A model generated the notes under the pieces. The model made no database searches and had not been told where the DNA came from. It worked only from the letters and a program-made list of their open reading frames with translations. Shown piece by piece: positions 23,501 to 32,700 of a stretch of 64,000 nucleotides of DNA (the stretch's first letter is position 1; the number at the start of each line of letters is the position of its first letter). The DNA lies in contig OW388294.1 of the NCBI GenBank assembly GCA_936450465.1, forward strand, positions 66,267,575 through 66,331,574, read 5' to 3'. The translations under genes were made by a program, and so were the position numbers. The stretch comes from Gibbula magus (taxonomy: Eukaryota; Mollusca; Gastropoda; Trochida; Trochidae).

Positions 23501-25433
23501 CCATCTGGCAGCGTGCTGTTTCCACAAAGAGGCTCACGGTTTTGTCTGAAGGCTTCCTCATTAGTGAGCACCCAATCAGGACAAATCCGACAGTTGAGGC
23601 ACATGTCGTTGTGCGGATGTGGGTATCTAAAACAAAGGTATTGTGCTCAATCTCCATGTTATGGACTAATTCACCATACCCAGGCGATATACGGATCTAT
23701 TTACCACGGTAAACCATGGTTTAACATGACACAATTGGGCATGGTAAACCATGGTATACCATGGTATGGTGAATGGTATCATGATGGTATACCATGGTAA
23801 CTCATGATGGTATACCATGGTAACTCATGCTTATACCTTGGTAACTCATGCTTATACCTTGGTAACTCATGATGATATACAATGGTAACTCATGATGGTA
23901 TACCATGGTAACTCATGCTTATACCTTGGTAACTCATACTTATACCTTGGTAACTCATGATGGTATACTATGGTAACTCATGATGGTATACCATGGTAAC
24001 ACATGCTTATACCTTGGTAACTCATGCCTTTACCTTGGTAACTCATGATGGTATACCATGGTAACTCATGATGGTATACCATGGTAACTCATGCTTATAC
24101 CTTGGTAACTCATGATGGTATACCATGGTAACTCATGATGGTATACCATGGTAACTCAAAATGATATACCATGTTAATTCATGATGGTATACCATGGTAA
24201 CTTGTGATGGTATGCCATGAAACTGGTGATGGTATACAAAGATAACTTGTGGTGGTATACCATATGGTAACTCATGATGGTAAACCATGGAAACTCATGA
24301 TGCCTATACCATGGTATTTTGTGGTATACCATGGTATTTCGTGTTATACCATGGTGATTTTATGATGGTTTACCATAGTAAAACTGCATGGTTGCATGAT
24401 ATCATTGTGTACTTTGGTAAAATAAACAGTGACTTATTAACTTACAAAACAGCTGTAGATTCCAAATCATTATTTGATTTTTGTTTTAATATATTTTTAG
24501 CTAAGACAAAAGAAAATTAGATTACAGAAAGGCTTTTAAATTTGTGGCAGCATATAAACACTAATGTTTTAAAGGATCAGTTTTCTTAAAATTTGTAATT
24601 TAACAAGTTAAATTTATATGTCATGTACAAAGAGCAATGAAATTTGATTAAAAAGTTTTGATGTATCTGATATTGAAATTCAAATGATGCTGATATATAT
24701 ACTTACAAGAACTCTCCACATTGGTTTTCAACAGACTGGAATACAAGATACAAAAGTGTTAAAATCATATTTATAGGAGAAATTTAAAAATAATCATCAA
24801 GAAAAACTCAAAACGGCAACAACTTGGGAAAAATAAGATCTATTGAATAGCAAATCCAAGAAGAGAAACGTTCTGAATATGTATTCTATATTTAGCAACA
24901 GTACAAACCCATTTTCTCACAGAGAATTAACAGCTTATTTTTTAGGTTGTCTACTTTAGAGGCACAAAAATATTTTTTACAGATATTATAAAATGACAGG
25001 TTCTTTTGTAATGTACCGGTAATGGAAATTTTTCTGGAGACAAAATCCATCCAGTTGTATTTTAGGTGCTCCTTATACATTCACGTTAGATTAACCACAG
25101 GGGACTGTATTGCAAAAGATTCATTCTCTGATAACAACCTTCATGTACTTATTTTTATCTTGGACCTAGGACACTTGTTTTTAGCAATGCAAGCCAATAT
25201 GGTTTTAGCCAAAAAAATCACACACACAAATTAATTCATTTTCAACAAAATTTCTACAATGTATTTTGTCTAATAATTGTTGTGAAGGATCTAAAAATTG
25301 CGCTTGATTTCATATAATGATTTGGAAATCTGACTTGTGAATTCATTATATATGGTAACATTTTCTCTCAGTTCAAAGAAAACCAACTTACCATTCCGAC
25401 TGTTATCATCAACAGTAATAATTCCTTCCCCAT
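14427..25433 (-). CDS. Gene model: single-pass receptor with TNFR-like, CCP and EGF modules
   Basis: Eight exons on the minus strand join in consistent phase: 25433-25392, 24735-24707, 23626-23460, 21707-21534, 19366-19283, 18147-18061, 16836-16744, 14525-14427. The predicted protein starts with a signal peptide (MGKELLLLMITVGM). It continues with a six-cysteine TNFR-like segment (residues about 19-70), a CCP module (about 80-137), a calcium-binding EGF start (DIDEC) with four cysteines, a Pro/Lys-rich juxtamembrane part, a ~26-residue helix and a basic stop-transfer NKRR. At least 258 residues are accounted for; the 3' end is not identified. I infer a type I cell-surface receptor with ligand unknown. 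The module set is reminiscent of lophotrochozoan extracellular receptor expansions, but I recognise no named orthologue. A further phase-compatible exon at 12890-13132 may or may not belong. Confidence 0.65.
14618..14735 (+). repeat. tRNA-like SINE head (second family), copy 1
   Basis: A tRNA-Ser/Leu-like A-box region (GGTGGCCGAATGATAAGC) is followed about 65 bases later by a B-box-like GTGGGTTCGAAGGC and GCAAGGGACT. The same layout occurs at 59185-59295 (GTAGGCCGAATGGGTAAGC ... ATGGGTTCGAATCCC ... CAAAGGACT). The internal spacing and degenerate stem make this a tRNA-derived repeat rather than a functional tRNA. Confidence 0.5.
14810..15110 (-). repeat. tRNA-derived SINE, full-length copy
   Basis: Read on the minus strand, the element starts with a tRNA-like head (GGATAGCGCAGTGGTTATC as A box region, then GGGTTTGAATCCTGCCAGGG as B box). 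It continues through a conserved body and ends in CCCAACTCACCTCACC. Further copies are at 33707-33990, 34707-35022 and 40196-40504, and a headless copy is at 12595-12790. The short ORFs across it arise from the repeat. Confidence 0.88.
15111..16743. other. Intron 7 remainder: no gene seen
   Basis: This AT-rich intronic sequence lies between receptor exons 7 and 8. A GGCGGAATTTACAGGC motif occurs twice (about 15372 and 15435), suggesting a small local duplication. The rest carries no splice-bounded open exon and no repeat I can assign. Confidence 0.5.
16744..16836 (-). CDS. Receptor exon 7: second half of transmembrane helix and stop-transfer
   Basis: The acceptor is TTTGACAG and the donor is CAAG, then GTGGGT. 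The 93-nt exon is phase 1-1. Its translation opens with ILFLFGPCLALIFMIQ, which completes the hydrophobic helix begun in exon 6, followed by WNKRRNQVQQENWQ, a basic stop-transfer and polar tail. The split helix gives a 26-residue membrane span with Cys at the exon junction. This fixes the topology: everything encoded upstream is extracellular and everything downstream should be cytoplasmic. Confidence 0.75.
16837..18060. other. Intron 6: no gene seen
   Basis: About 1.2 kb of AT-rich intron. A TA microsatellite lies at 17976-17996 and a short CAATATGGCGGATTTTGCCG near-palindrome at about 17902-17921. No supported exon or repeat family. Confidence 0.5.
18061..18147 (-). CDS. Receptor exon 6: juxtamembrane region and first half of membrane helix
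   Basis: The acceptor is ATGTTACAG and the donor is TTCATTT, then GTAAGT. The 87-nt exon is phase 1-1. It encodes PPPVRHKGSNFPLKHAHK followed by VLSVIAIVFI, where the hydrophobic run starts. The exon joins exon 7 across a split Cys codon to make a continuous membrane span. The upstream join to exon 5 creates Ser where an EGF module would place its fifth cysteine, so the EGF module is cut short just before the stalk. Confidence 0.7.
18598..18742. mobile_element. Foldback element (about 145 bp)
   Basis: The arms AAGATAAATTCGTTGCCAGA and CCGCACC on the left are matched by the inverse GGTGCGGTCTGACAACTTA on the right. An inner pair, TTTTGTAACC and GGTTACAAAA, makes a second stem. It is non-coding and lies in intron 5. 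Confidence 0.55.
19283..19366 (-). CDS. Receptor exon 5: calcium-binding EGF-like module with four cysteines
   Basis: The acceptor is GTTGCCAG and the donor GATT, then GTGAGT; 84 nt, phase 1-1. The peptide starts DIDECLTGSVVCSGTDVC and ends NMEGSAYCD. The D-I-D-E-C start is the calcium-binding EGF signature, and Cys 1 to 4 are at the expected spacing. A full module needs two more cysteines. Reading through the donor gives one more Cys (CDCEW) but then stops soon after. Either the last third is lost or an additional exon exists between 18148 and 19282 that I could not find. Confidence 0.75.
19546..20213. repeat. Degenerate GAGTGAGGGTT minisatellite, left part
   Basis: Irregular tandem repeats of GTTGAGTGAGTTAGG and GTTGAGTGAGTGAGG type (roughly 12-23 bp spacing) fill this stretch. 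The same repeat resumes at 21050, so the array is split by the transposon at 20214-21031. Non-coding, inside intron 4. Confidence 0.85.
20214..21031. mobile_element. Non-autonomous transposon (TIR ATCACGGATGTTGATG), copy 1
   Basis: The left end ATCACGGATGTTGATGA and right end TAACATCCGTGATGG are inverted. Internal blocks AAGCCGAGAAATT, TTAGTAAAGGTGTTTTCCAG near the left end and GCGTTATAAGTATATTTTC near the right end are shared with the element at 44833-45985. It has no ORF of transposase size. It sits within the minisatellite, which continues on both sides. Confidence 0.8.
21050..21455. repeat. Degenerate GAGTGAGGTTT minisatellite, right part
   Basis: This continues the left array with units such as GGTTGAGTGGATGAGG and GGTTTGAATGAATAAGG. 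It ends about 80 bases before receptor exon 4. A long minus-strand frame runs from the exon into the array only because the repeat lacks stops in that frame. Confidence 0.8.
21534..21707 (-). CDS. Receptor exon 4: CCP (sushi) module
   Basis: The acceptor is CTTTCACATAG and the donor GTCAGG, then GTGAGA; 174 nt, phase 1-1, the classical layout of a one-exon CCP module. The peptide starts CPALRPKVGQLQC and ends WDHQLPVCQ. Four cysteines (CP..., TSCNLTCP, LTC..., PVC) and the Trp before the last Cys match the CCP fold, which mediates protein-protein contacts in complement factors and adhesion receptors. An additional Cys pair (LQC and TSC) is present. The exon joins exon 3 to its right in the window and exon 5 to its left without any change of frame. 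Confidence 0.85.
22319..22930. mobile_element. TIR element (CATTCTCTTCCCACAGAGG), copy 1
   Basis: The left end ATTCTCTTCCCACAGAGGTT and right end AACCTCTGTGGGAAGAGAAT are inverted. The repeat extends through CAGATTTCCGATCCTAACCTCT for roughly 50 bases. The element is about 610 bp and non-coding. Other copies or fragments are at 26601-26928, 29400-29460 and 30233-30530. Confidence 0.85.
23460..23626 (-). CDS. Receptor exon 3: cysteine-rich TNFR-like segment
   Basis: The acceptor is TTGTTTTAG and the donor CCAA, then GTACGT; 167 nt, entering in phase 2 and leaving in phase 1. The peptide starts YPHPHNDMCLNCRICPD and contains PLCGNSTLPDGRKVQC. With the Cys from exon 2, the spacing C-x14-C-x2-C-x2-C, then C-x12-C, resembles a TNF-receptor cysteine-rich repeat, though the later spacing is longer than usual. 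A GCC2/GCC3-like or unassigned Cys-rich domain is the alternative. The other long frame on this strand lacks this pattern. Confidence 0.75.
23688..24385. repeat. Minisatellite with 21-23 bp units containing TACCATGGTA
   Basis: Tandem units alternate between ATGGTATACCATGGTAACTC (23-bp period) and CTTATACCTTGGTAACTCAT (21-bp period). The core TACCATGGTA is a perfect palindrome and GGTATACC another, so each unit can form a small hairpin. The array lies in intron 2, and the small plus-strand ORFs here are repeat translations. Confidence 0.9.
24707..24735 (-). CDS. Receptor exon 2: 29-nt microexon
   Basis: The acceptor is TGTATTCCAG and the donor TTCTT, then GTAAGT. The 29 nt encode SVENQCGEF plus two bases that complete Leu with exon 3. 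It enters in phase 0, matching exon 1, and leaves in phase 2, matching exon 3. The Cys starts the cysteine-rich segment and the peptide provides the likely region of signal-peptidase cleavage. The exon is too short to detect by coding statistics; it is supported only by splice signals and phase on both sides. Confidence 0.7.
25392..25433 (-). CDS. Receptor exon 1: start codon and signal peptide
   Basis: The minus-strand ATG at 25433-25431 opens MGKELLLLMITVGM, a short basic start followed by a hydrophobic core, then the donor GGAATG, GTAAGT. It joins exon 2 in phase 0. An AG acceptor (TTTGAACAG) lies just before the ATG, so an upstream untranslated exon may exist. The start choice rests on the signal-peptide character and the exact phase match. 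Confidence 0.65.
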
Positions 25434-25739
25434 TTCCTGTTCAAAGACCTTCAGCATTAGTCAAATGTCAAGGTCACTCCAAGGTCAAAGGATGCTGTAA
25501 AGAAATCTGGATTTCAGCATTTATCTAACATCCATTGGGAAACTTTTCCTTTTGATTAAGTTCTATGAAGATTATATGCAAGACCCACTGTGACTATTAA
25601 TTTGCGCAGGTTGGTTGTCTCATAGCCATCATTCTCCTTTATTAGATACATTCAAGCTACACAATTAAAAGGACTTAAATTCCATCAAATTGGCAATAAA
25701 TGTATGATACCGTGTAATTAAGATCTTTTGCATTCACAG

Positions 25740-26412
25740 GAATCCAAATTGCAAAAAATAGACCCATGGACCATAGGTTTTGAGACTGTGACCCACAATC
25801 GGCCAAGGAGTCAGTACATGAAATTTCAGCTCTCTGGAGCTTTTTGTACTGGAGAAGAAGATGAAAACGGGTTCTGAGGTTATGACCCCTGTGACCCACA
25901 TCTGAGTTCACAGGGTCACGAAAACTACAATTTGGAATCCCCATTGGTCAGGGAGTCTGTACAAAACATTTCAGCTTTCTAGAGCTTTTCATACTTGAGA
26001 AGAAGATAAAAATAGGTTTTTAGGTCATAACCCCTGTGATCCACATTTGGGGTAACAGGGTCACAAAATCTATAATTTAAAATCCCCATTTGCTAAGGAG
26101 TCTGTACAAAACATTTCAGTTCTATAGAGCTTTTTGTACTGGAGATGAAGATGAAGATGAAATAGGTTTTTAGGTTATGACCCCTGTGACCTACATTTTG
26201 GGTCACAGGATCATGAAATCTACAATTTACAATTCCCTTTGTCCAAGGAGTCTGTACATAACATTTCAGCTCTCTAGAGTCACTGGTTCTGGAAAAGAAG
26301 TCGATAACACAAAAAGTTTACAGGCGGACGGACGGATGGACGGATGGACACCATGGGATGCCATGCCATATGCCCATCAGGCCTTTCAGGCCTTTCAGGC
26401 CTGATGAGCTAA
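25740..26412. repeat. Dispersed repeat with ~145-bp internal units, copy 1
   Basis: Three to four diverged units each contain ACAGGGTCACnAAATCTAC, an AATCCCCAT block, an AAGGAGTCTGTACA block, TTTCAGCTCTCTAGAGC and TGGAGAAGAAGATGAAAATA. They end in a GGACGGATGGAC run and GGCCTTTCAGGCCTGATGAGC. Related copies are at 26990-27165, 30843-31484, 41404-42022 and 63205-63805. Non-coding. Confidence 0.85.
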
Positions 26413-26600
26413 AAACTGCATCAACCGGGATATTGCGATCTAATGATGGTCATATGTACCCGCATGTTCCGACACAAGTTCATTTTAAACCAATCACAGG
26501 TCCTCTATCAAAAACTCCCCATAAACCTCAAGTAAGTCATTCTTTCTTCTGTTTCCATAACATTAAGAACGTATTCAAATTTATGTTGATGTGATTGGCC

Positions 26601-26928
26601 ATTCTCTTCCCAAAGAGGCTACTCCCTTCAGATTTCCGATCCGAACCTCTGTTGTTGTACGCTTGAAATCGAGGGCAGAAAGGGAGTGTCCTGATTAGAT
26701 GCAATTGAATTTAGACCCTAAAGAGTAAAATGCCTAGATGTTTGAAGTCACTCGGTCGACATGGCCACTGAAAGATGAGTTTTCATTGGTTAAGAAGCAG
26801 GGATACAGTATGGGTTTCCGCTTTCCTCCGCTAGGGGAGTTTGCTTCTGCTCTCAATGTCAAGTGACATAGAACAGAGGTTATGATCACAAATATGAAGG
26901 GAGTAACTTCTGTGGGAAGAGAATGGTG
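26601..26928. mobile_element. TIR element (CATTCTCTTCCCACAGAGG family), copy 2
   Basis: It starts ATTCTCTTCCCAAAGAGGCT and ends GTAACTTCTGTGGGAAGAGAA, inverted relative to each other. The internal sequence overlaps that of 22319-22930 in part (TGGCCACTGAAAGATGAG and its complement), but the copy is shorter, about 330 bp. Confidence 0.8.
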
Positions 26929-26989
26929 ATTGGCCCACTGAAAGCCTTTTTTCTACAATAAATTGGTACAGAACATGCATCTTTGTACA

Positions 26990-27165
26990 ATTTATAATCC
27001 CCACACAACATTTCAGATTTCTAGGGCTTTTCATACTGGCAGAGTAAAAAGCTACAAATAAGTTTTCAGGTTGTGGCTCATGTGACCCTTATGTGGGAGG
27101 GACTACAGGGTCACCAAATCTACACTGTATAACCCCAATAACCCCTGTAGGTAATTACTATCTCC
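26990..27165. repeat. Fragment of the 145-bp-unit dispersed repeat
   Basis: Contains CACACAACATTTCAG, CTAGGGCTTTTCATACTGG and CTACAGGGTCACCAAATC in the same order as the longer copies. It is a single diverged unit. Confidence 0.6.
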
Positions 27166-27194
27166 TTAATTCCACAAACAAAAGGAAAAGATTT

Positions 27195-28600
27195 CCATGG
27201 GTAAACCTGCTGTTCAGTTAAGCAAACCAGGTATTCAGTTGAAACAAACAAGATATTCAGTTAAACCAAAAAGATATTCAGTTAAACCAAACCAGGTATT
27301 CAGTTAAACCCAACCAGGTATTCAGTTAAACCAAACCTGGTATCCAGTTGAACCAAACCAGGTATTCGGTTAAACCAAACCTGGTATCCAGTTGAACCAA
27401 ACCAGGTATTCGGTTAAACCAAACCTGGTATTCAGTTAAACCAAACCATGAATTCGGTTATACCAAACCTGGTATTCACTTAAACCAAACCTGGTATTCA
27501 GTTAAAACAAACAAGATATTCAGTAAAACCAAAAAGATATTCAGTTAAACCAAACCAGGTATTCAGTTAAACCAAACCAGGCATTCAGTTAAACCAAACC
27601 AGGTATTCGGTTAAACCAAACCTGGTATCCAGTTGAACCAATCCAGGTATTCGGTTAAACCAAACCTGGTATTCAGTTAAACCAAACCATGAATTCGGTT
27701 AAACCAAACCTGGTATTCACTTAAACCAAACCTGGTATTCAGTTAAAACAAACAAGATATTCAGTAAAACCAAAAAGATATTCAGTTAAACCAAACCAGG
27801 TATTCAGTTAAACCAAACCTGGTATTCAGATGAACCAAACCATGAATTCGGTTAAACCAAACCTGGAATTCACTTAAACAAAACCTGGTATTCAGTTAAA
27901 ACAAACAAGATATTCGGTAAAACCAAAAAGATATTCGGTTAAACCAAACCAAGTATTCAGTTAACCAAACCAAGTATTCAGTTAACCAAACCAAGTATTC
28001 AGTTAACCAAACCAGGTATTCAAAACACACAATGTGTTCAGTTAAACAAAACCAGGCATTCCAAACCAGGTGTTCAGTTGAACCAAACCAGTCATTTAGT
28101 TGAACCAAACCAGTCATTTAGTTTAAACCACCTGGTATTCAGTTAAACCAAACCAGGTATTCAGTTTAACCAAACCAGGTATTCCAAACAAACAAGGTTA
28201 TCAGCTAAACCAAACCAGGTATTCAGTTAAACCAAACCAGATTATCAGTTAAACCAAACCAGCTGTTCAGTTCAACCAAACCATGTATTCAGTTGAACCA
28301 AACCAGGTATTCAGTTTAACCAAACCAGGAATTCCAAACAAACAAGGTTATAAGTTAAACCAAACCAGATATTCAGTTAAGCAAAACCTATGTTCAGTTA
28401 AACCAAACCAGGTATACAGTTAAACCAAACCATGTGTTCAGTTAAACCAGAAAAGAAACCAGGTATTCCATTGCATGAAAACAGGTATTTAGTTTTATCA
28501 AACCTGGTAATTAGTAAATAAAACATGGTATTTAGTAAATAAAAACAGGTATTTAGTAAATAAAACCAGGTATAAAGTTCTACCAACAAATTATTCAATA
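27195..28600. repeat. 22-bp minisatellite (CAGGTATTCAGTTAAACCAAAC)-type array
   Basis: About 60 diverged tandem copies of a 22-bp unit built from CAGGTATTCAGTT and AAACCAAAC. Variants (CTGGTATCC, ATGAATTCGG, AAGATATTCAG) recur in blocks; the order around 27250-27540 is repeated around 27540-27800, giving a higher-order unit. The last 150 bases decay into AATAAAACATGGTATTTAG units. Repeated Trp/Leu/Thr peptides on the minus strand are repeat translation. Confidence 0.93.
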
Positions 28601-28679
28601 TTAAAAAAGATAACCTTTAACAAAAACAGGTACAAAGTAATATCAAATAAGATATATTAAATTGTGTAAGTAATACCTT

Positions 28680-28795
28680 CTAATGTATTTACCGGTAGTA
28701 CAATCTTATTTACCGGTAGTACAATCGTATTTACCGGTAGTACAATCGTATTTACCGGTAGTACAATCTTATTTACCGGTAGTACAATCAAATCT
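28680..28795. repeat. 21-bp minisatellite with TACCGGTA core
   Basis: Five near-perfect copies of a 21-bp unit containing TATTTACCGGTAGTACAATC. The core TACCGGTA is palindromic. Non-coding. Confidence 0.93.
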
Positions 28796-29400
28796 TATAT
28801 ATTGAGTATTATCAACAGGTACAAAGTAATATCAAATCAGGCATTTATTTAGTCATACATTCATACATGGTCATATCAAACTATTTCTTCAATAAAAATA
28901 AAAGAACTTTTGTAGCAATTCACAAAGAACAGTTTAAAGATAACAGAAGGCTGTGAAATATTGGATATGATTATGAAATTTTAAGGAAAATGGAATATTT
29001 TAATGATAAAGTTATTCTGTAAAATTTCAACTTTTTTGGTATTTTCCCCATTGTATATATTCATTAATTGGAATTTCTAGATATTGATTGGTAATAATAA
29101 TCCTCAAATTGATGCAAATTTTATCAATTAAATTTAATAAGACATATAAGCTCACCTCACCTTGAACAATCTGTGAAAACCAAATAATACAAAACAGCAT
29201 AAATTCTTACCACATGACACAGAACTGTGCAAAACAAATTACATCAAAGTTTAAAAATAGATCCAGCACATGTTTAACACTTTTTCAGTGGTAATCCTCT
29301 TCCTGAATGGAAACTTGTCTGCTACATTGCAACATCACCTTTATTTTACTCTCAAAAGCTTAGCCATAATTTACTTTTTTGCTTTTAAAAAAAGTTTCAA
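28796..29400. other. AT-rich intergenic stretch, nothing recognised
   Basis: About 600 bases of AT-rich sequence without a supportable exon, RNA or assigned repeat. A 71-residue plus-strand ORF at 29270 has no recognisable motif and runs into a TIR-element fragment at 29400-29460 (CTCTTCCCACAGAGGTGACT). Confidence 0.5.
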
Positions 29401-29610
29401 GGCTCTTCCCACAGAGGTGACTACCTTCAGATTTCCAATCCAACCCTATGTTCTTAATGAGAATCATGAAATATATTTTCTATGAAATGACGTAACCCAT
29501 CATGTCAAGTGTGAATTTTTAACTTGTTAATTTGTTCTATGATTGAAATTGAAACCTCAAAGGAGGTTATTCCAGAATTTACAATTCATGTTAAAATTTA
29601 CTTTCAGGGC

Positions 29611-29925
29611 CAGGTATATTCTATAGAATGCCCAAGGTATATTCTATAGAATGCCCCAGGTATATTCTATAGAATGCCCCAGGTATATTCCATAGAATGC
29701 CCCAGGTATATTCCATAGAATGCCCCATGTATATTCCACAGAACACCCCAGGTATATTCTATAGAATGCCCCAGGTATATTCTATAGAATGCCCAAGGTA
29801 TATTCTATAGAATGCCCCAGGTATATTCTATAGAATGCCCAAGGTATATTCTATAGAATGCCCAAGGTATATTCTATAGAATGCCCAAGGTATATTCTAT
29901 AGAATGCCCCAGGTATATTCTGTTT
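29611..29925. repeat. 23-bp minisatellite with ATTCTATAGAAT core
   Basis: About 13 to 14 near-perfect copies of a 23-bp unit (AGGTATATTCTATAGAATGC plus CCC or CCA). The 12-bp core ATTCTATAGAAT is a perfect palindrome. The high identity suggests recent expansion. Non-coding. Confidence 0.95.
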
Positions 29926-30232
29926 GGCCTTGAAATGAAGTTTGCTTGAGAAAGGAATACAATCCTCCAAAATGACACAAGTAAGACACCTGAGGTTTAT
30001 ATTTTAATAGAAACATATATTGATTGGTTTGAATTTTATATAAGTTCTTTTGTTAAGTTTATTTGTAAGAAATATTTCCCCTTTCAGGTAACGTCAATGA
30101 ATTAGTCATGATACAATTTCTCAAACACAAAGTTTCAACTTCCTTGAGTCAATTCTTAACACTATATGACTAATCTGTGCCATTGAACTTGTTCACATAA
30201 AATCAACATTTAGTAAGATTTCAAAGTACAGT

Positions 30233-30530
30233 GCATTCTCTTCCCCCAGAGGTTACTCCCTTCAGATTTTCTATCCTAACCTCTGTTATTTTACGCTTGA
30301 AATCTAGGGCAGAAATGTGTTTTCCTCGAAATATGCTATTTGATTTTATGAAAACTATTGATGATAAACATGCTTATCAATAAAGAAGACCAAATCTGAG
30401 ACAAATACCAAAAATAGTTCATTTGTTCTTTTACATCAGACACATTTGAAGGACATATGCTAATGAGCAAGACCCTTAAAGAGTAAAATGCCCAGATCTT
30501 TGAAGTCACTCAGTCAACACTAAAGATGCC
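30233..30530. mobile_element. Partial TIR element (CATTCTCTTCCC family), copy 3
   Basis: The left end CATTCTCTTCCCCCAGAGGT and following TCCTAACCTCTGTT match the family. Internal sequence CGAAATATGCTATTTG and AGACACATTTGAAGGACATA is the inverse of parts of 22540-22740. No right TIR is found, so the copy is truncated. Confidence 0.65.
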
Positions 30531-30842
30531 TTAATTACTGAGCTGTGTAATCTAGACTTGCTATAATTTTCTATACTGGGCTGGTCGTCAATTGAATATT
30601 TTGCCCTAGGGTCTGGATGACAGACTAAGATGTTATATATTATTCCATTTAAAAAATTTCTGAAATGCATACAGAAGAATATGACAGAAAGCGTGAAAGT
30701 TGCATGTTGTCAGTTTTAGAATTCAGATTTCACGGTTTCTAGGTTTAATGTTGGTTTGACTTCCAAATATTGCATCTATAAAGGAGAGTTTTTTGGGTTT
30801 TTTTATAGATAGATGGATTTAAAAATAAATCTCGATTTCTTA

Positions 30843-31484
30843 AAAATAGAGCCATGGGCTCTGTAGCTCATCAGGATTTCATTGATTTATTATCTAAGGA
30901 ATATCCAACTTATCTCAAGTAATACATTGTTAAGCTCGCCGCTAATGGCTGCAATAATGCCGAAGCGGCGTTAAACAATAACTCACTCACTCACATTGTT
31001 AAGCAAAAAATAGGTTTTGAGATCATGACCCACATTTGGAGTCACAGGGTCACCAATCCTACAATTGAGAATCACCTTTGACCTTTTTCTCTACACAACA
31101 TTTCACCTTTCTGAGCTTTACATACTTGAGATAAAGATAAAGATAAAGATGGGTCATGACCTGTGACCTACCGGTAGATTGGGGTCACAGGGTCACAAAA
31201 TCTAAAATTTAGATTCCCATTGACCAAGGAGTCTTCACACAACTTTTCAGCTCTCTAGACCTTTTTGAACTGGAGAAGAAGATAAAAATAGGCTCACTAA
31301 ATCTACAGTTTAGAATCCCCATTGGCAAAGAAGTCTGCACACAACTTTTCAGCTCTTTAGATCTTTTGGAACTGGAGAAGAAGATGAAAATGCGAAAAGT
31401 TTACAGACGGACGGATGGACGGACGGACACCATGCTACGCCATGCCATAAGCCTATGGGGCCTTTCAGGCCAGGTGAGCTAATA
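30843..31484. repeat. Dispersed 143-bp-unit repeat, copy 2, with an inserted short interspersed core
   Basis: The head AGAGCCATGGGCTCTGTAGC followed by TCATCAGG opens the element, and the end GGGGCCTTTCAGGCCAGGTG with AGCTAA closes it. In between lie three units with ACAGGGTCAC and AGAAGAAGATGAAAAT, and a GACGGACGGATGG run. At 30931-30990 a minus-strand copy of the GTGAGTGAGTTATTG short repeat is inserted. Confidence 0.8.
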
Positions 31485-32700
31485 ATATCTATGTTTAATT
31501 GAACTCAAACAAGCACGTTTTTTTTAATCATAAATAGAATAGAAAATAAAAACAAAAGTAAAACCAATAAAATTTGTCAAAGATATTTGAAAACATTTAA
31601 AAAACTTTTATTTGACAAATGGTTATATAATTTAATTGAAAATTGAAGACAAAACAAGTCTAATAGAACACGAAACAAATGATATAAAATGTATATAGGG
31701 GAAACCCTGTTTGTTGATCCCTCTGTATCTTAGTATAAATGAATAATATATTTTACAAAAGCTAATGATATAAGATTCTGTTTCTTTAAAAAATGTATTC
31801 TCTTTATTAAATAATAACAAATAATATTTTAAAACCATTGTAGTACAATATCATGGGGAAAATGAAGTAGTATATACGACGCAATTAACAACAGGATATC
31901 TAAAAATAGATCTAGCAGATATCTTGACAAGACAGATCCATTTCAAATGCCACAAGACTCAGCGAAAAGTGAAGCAGACCGCGGGTGATTTTTACCTTTT
32001 AATAGTTTACGAATAATGTGTCTGGTTTATATTTATCGTATAAACAAGAAACATGACGACGTGACGTAGTCTACATGTCAATAAATATTTGACGTTTGAC
32101 CTTGTCTAGTTAATTCTCACAGAATTAAATTATACTCACCAATAACAACGTTTGCTTTCCAAATCAAAATACACCATCTGTAAGCATTATTAACATCTAG
32201 CGTTCTCAGAAGTATGATTCCGTTTTAAAACATTGAAGTGCGTGTTGATGTCTGCAAAATTCCATTCAAACTGATCGGGTAGCTTGTCAACAACTGTACG
32301 GGTTTTCCTTAGGGGAATCCCCTTCCATTACTCACTACATTGCTTTATCATGTAACGGGTATGGAGCTTGTCTGTACACGTCGCCGTTAGGAGCTGTACG
32401 AGGGAAATCCCTTAGATCTCCCTTTTGATGATCTCGTGATAGGGTCAGGTCACATATATTGTGTTATTTGTTGCGCAAGACTGGGGTGTGTGACCGATCA
32501 TACCCAGGACGGGTGGGTACTGATTTGTACCCGTGTGCCCATCCCGTAATTCGGATCAGTTATTATTGTGTGACTAAATGTATAGACTAAAATTTAGTCT
32601 TTGGAATTTTATGAATTACCTTACATTCATCCCTTTGATTTTAGTTTCAATTGATGTATTCAGTTTCTCTGACTAAGACCTAGATTGAATTAAAGGCTAC
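31485..32700. other. Intergenic stretch, nothing recognised
   Basis: About 1.2 kb of AT-rich sequence with no supportable exon. The small minus-strand ORF at 31632-31838 is low-complexity and has no recognisable motif. A moderately GC-richer patch at 32270-32560 carries no clear gene signal. Confidence 0.45.

Noticed and set aside
27896..28598. Minus-strand repetitive Trp/Leu/Thr peptides
   Set aside because: Translation of the 22-bp minisatellite; the repetition follows the DNA period.
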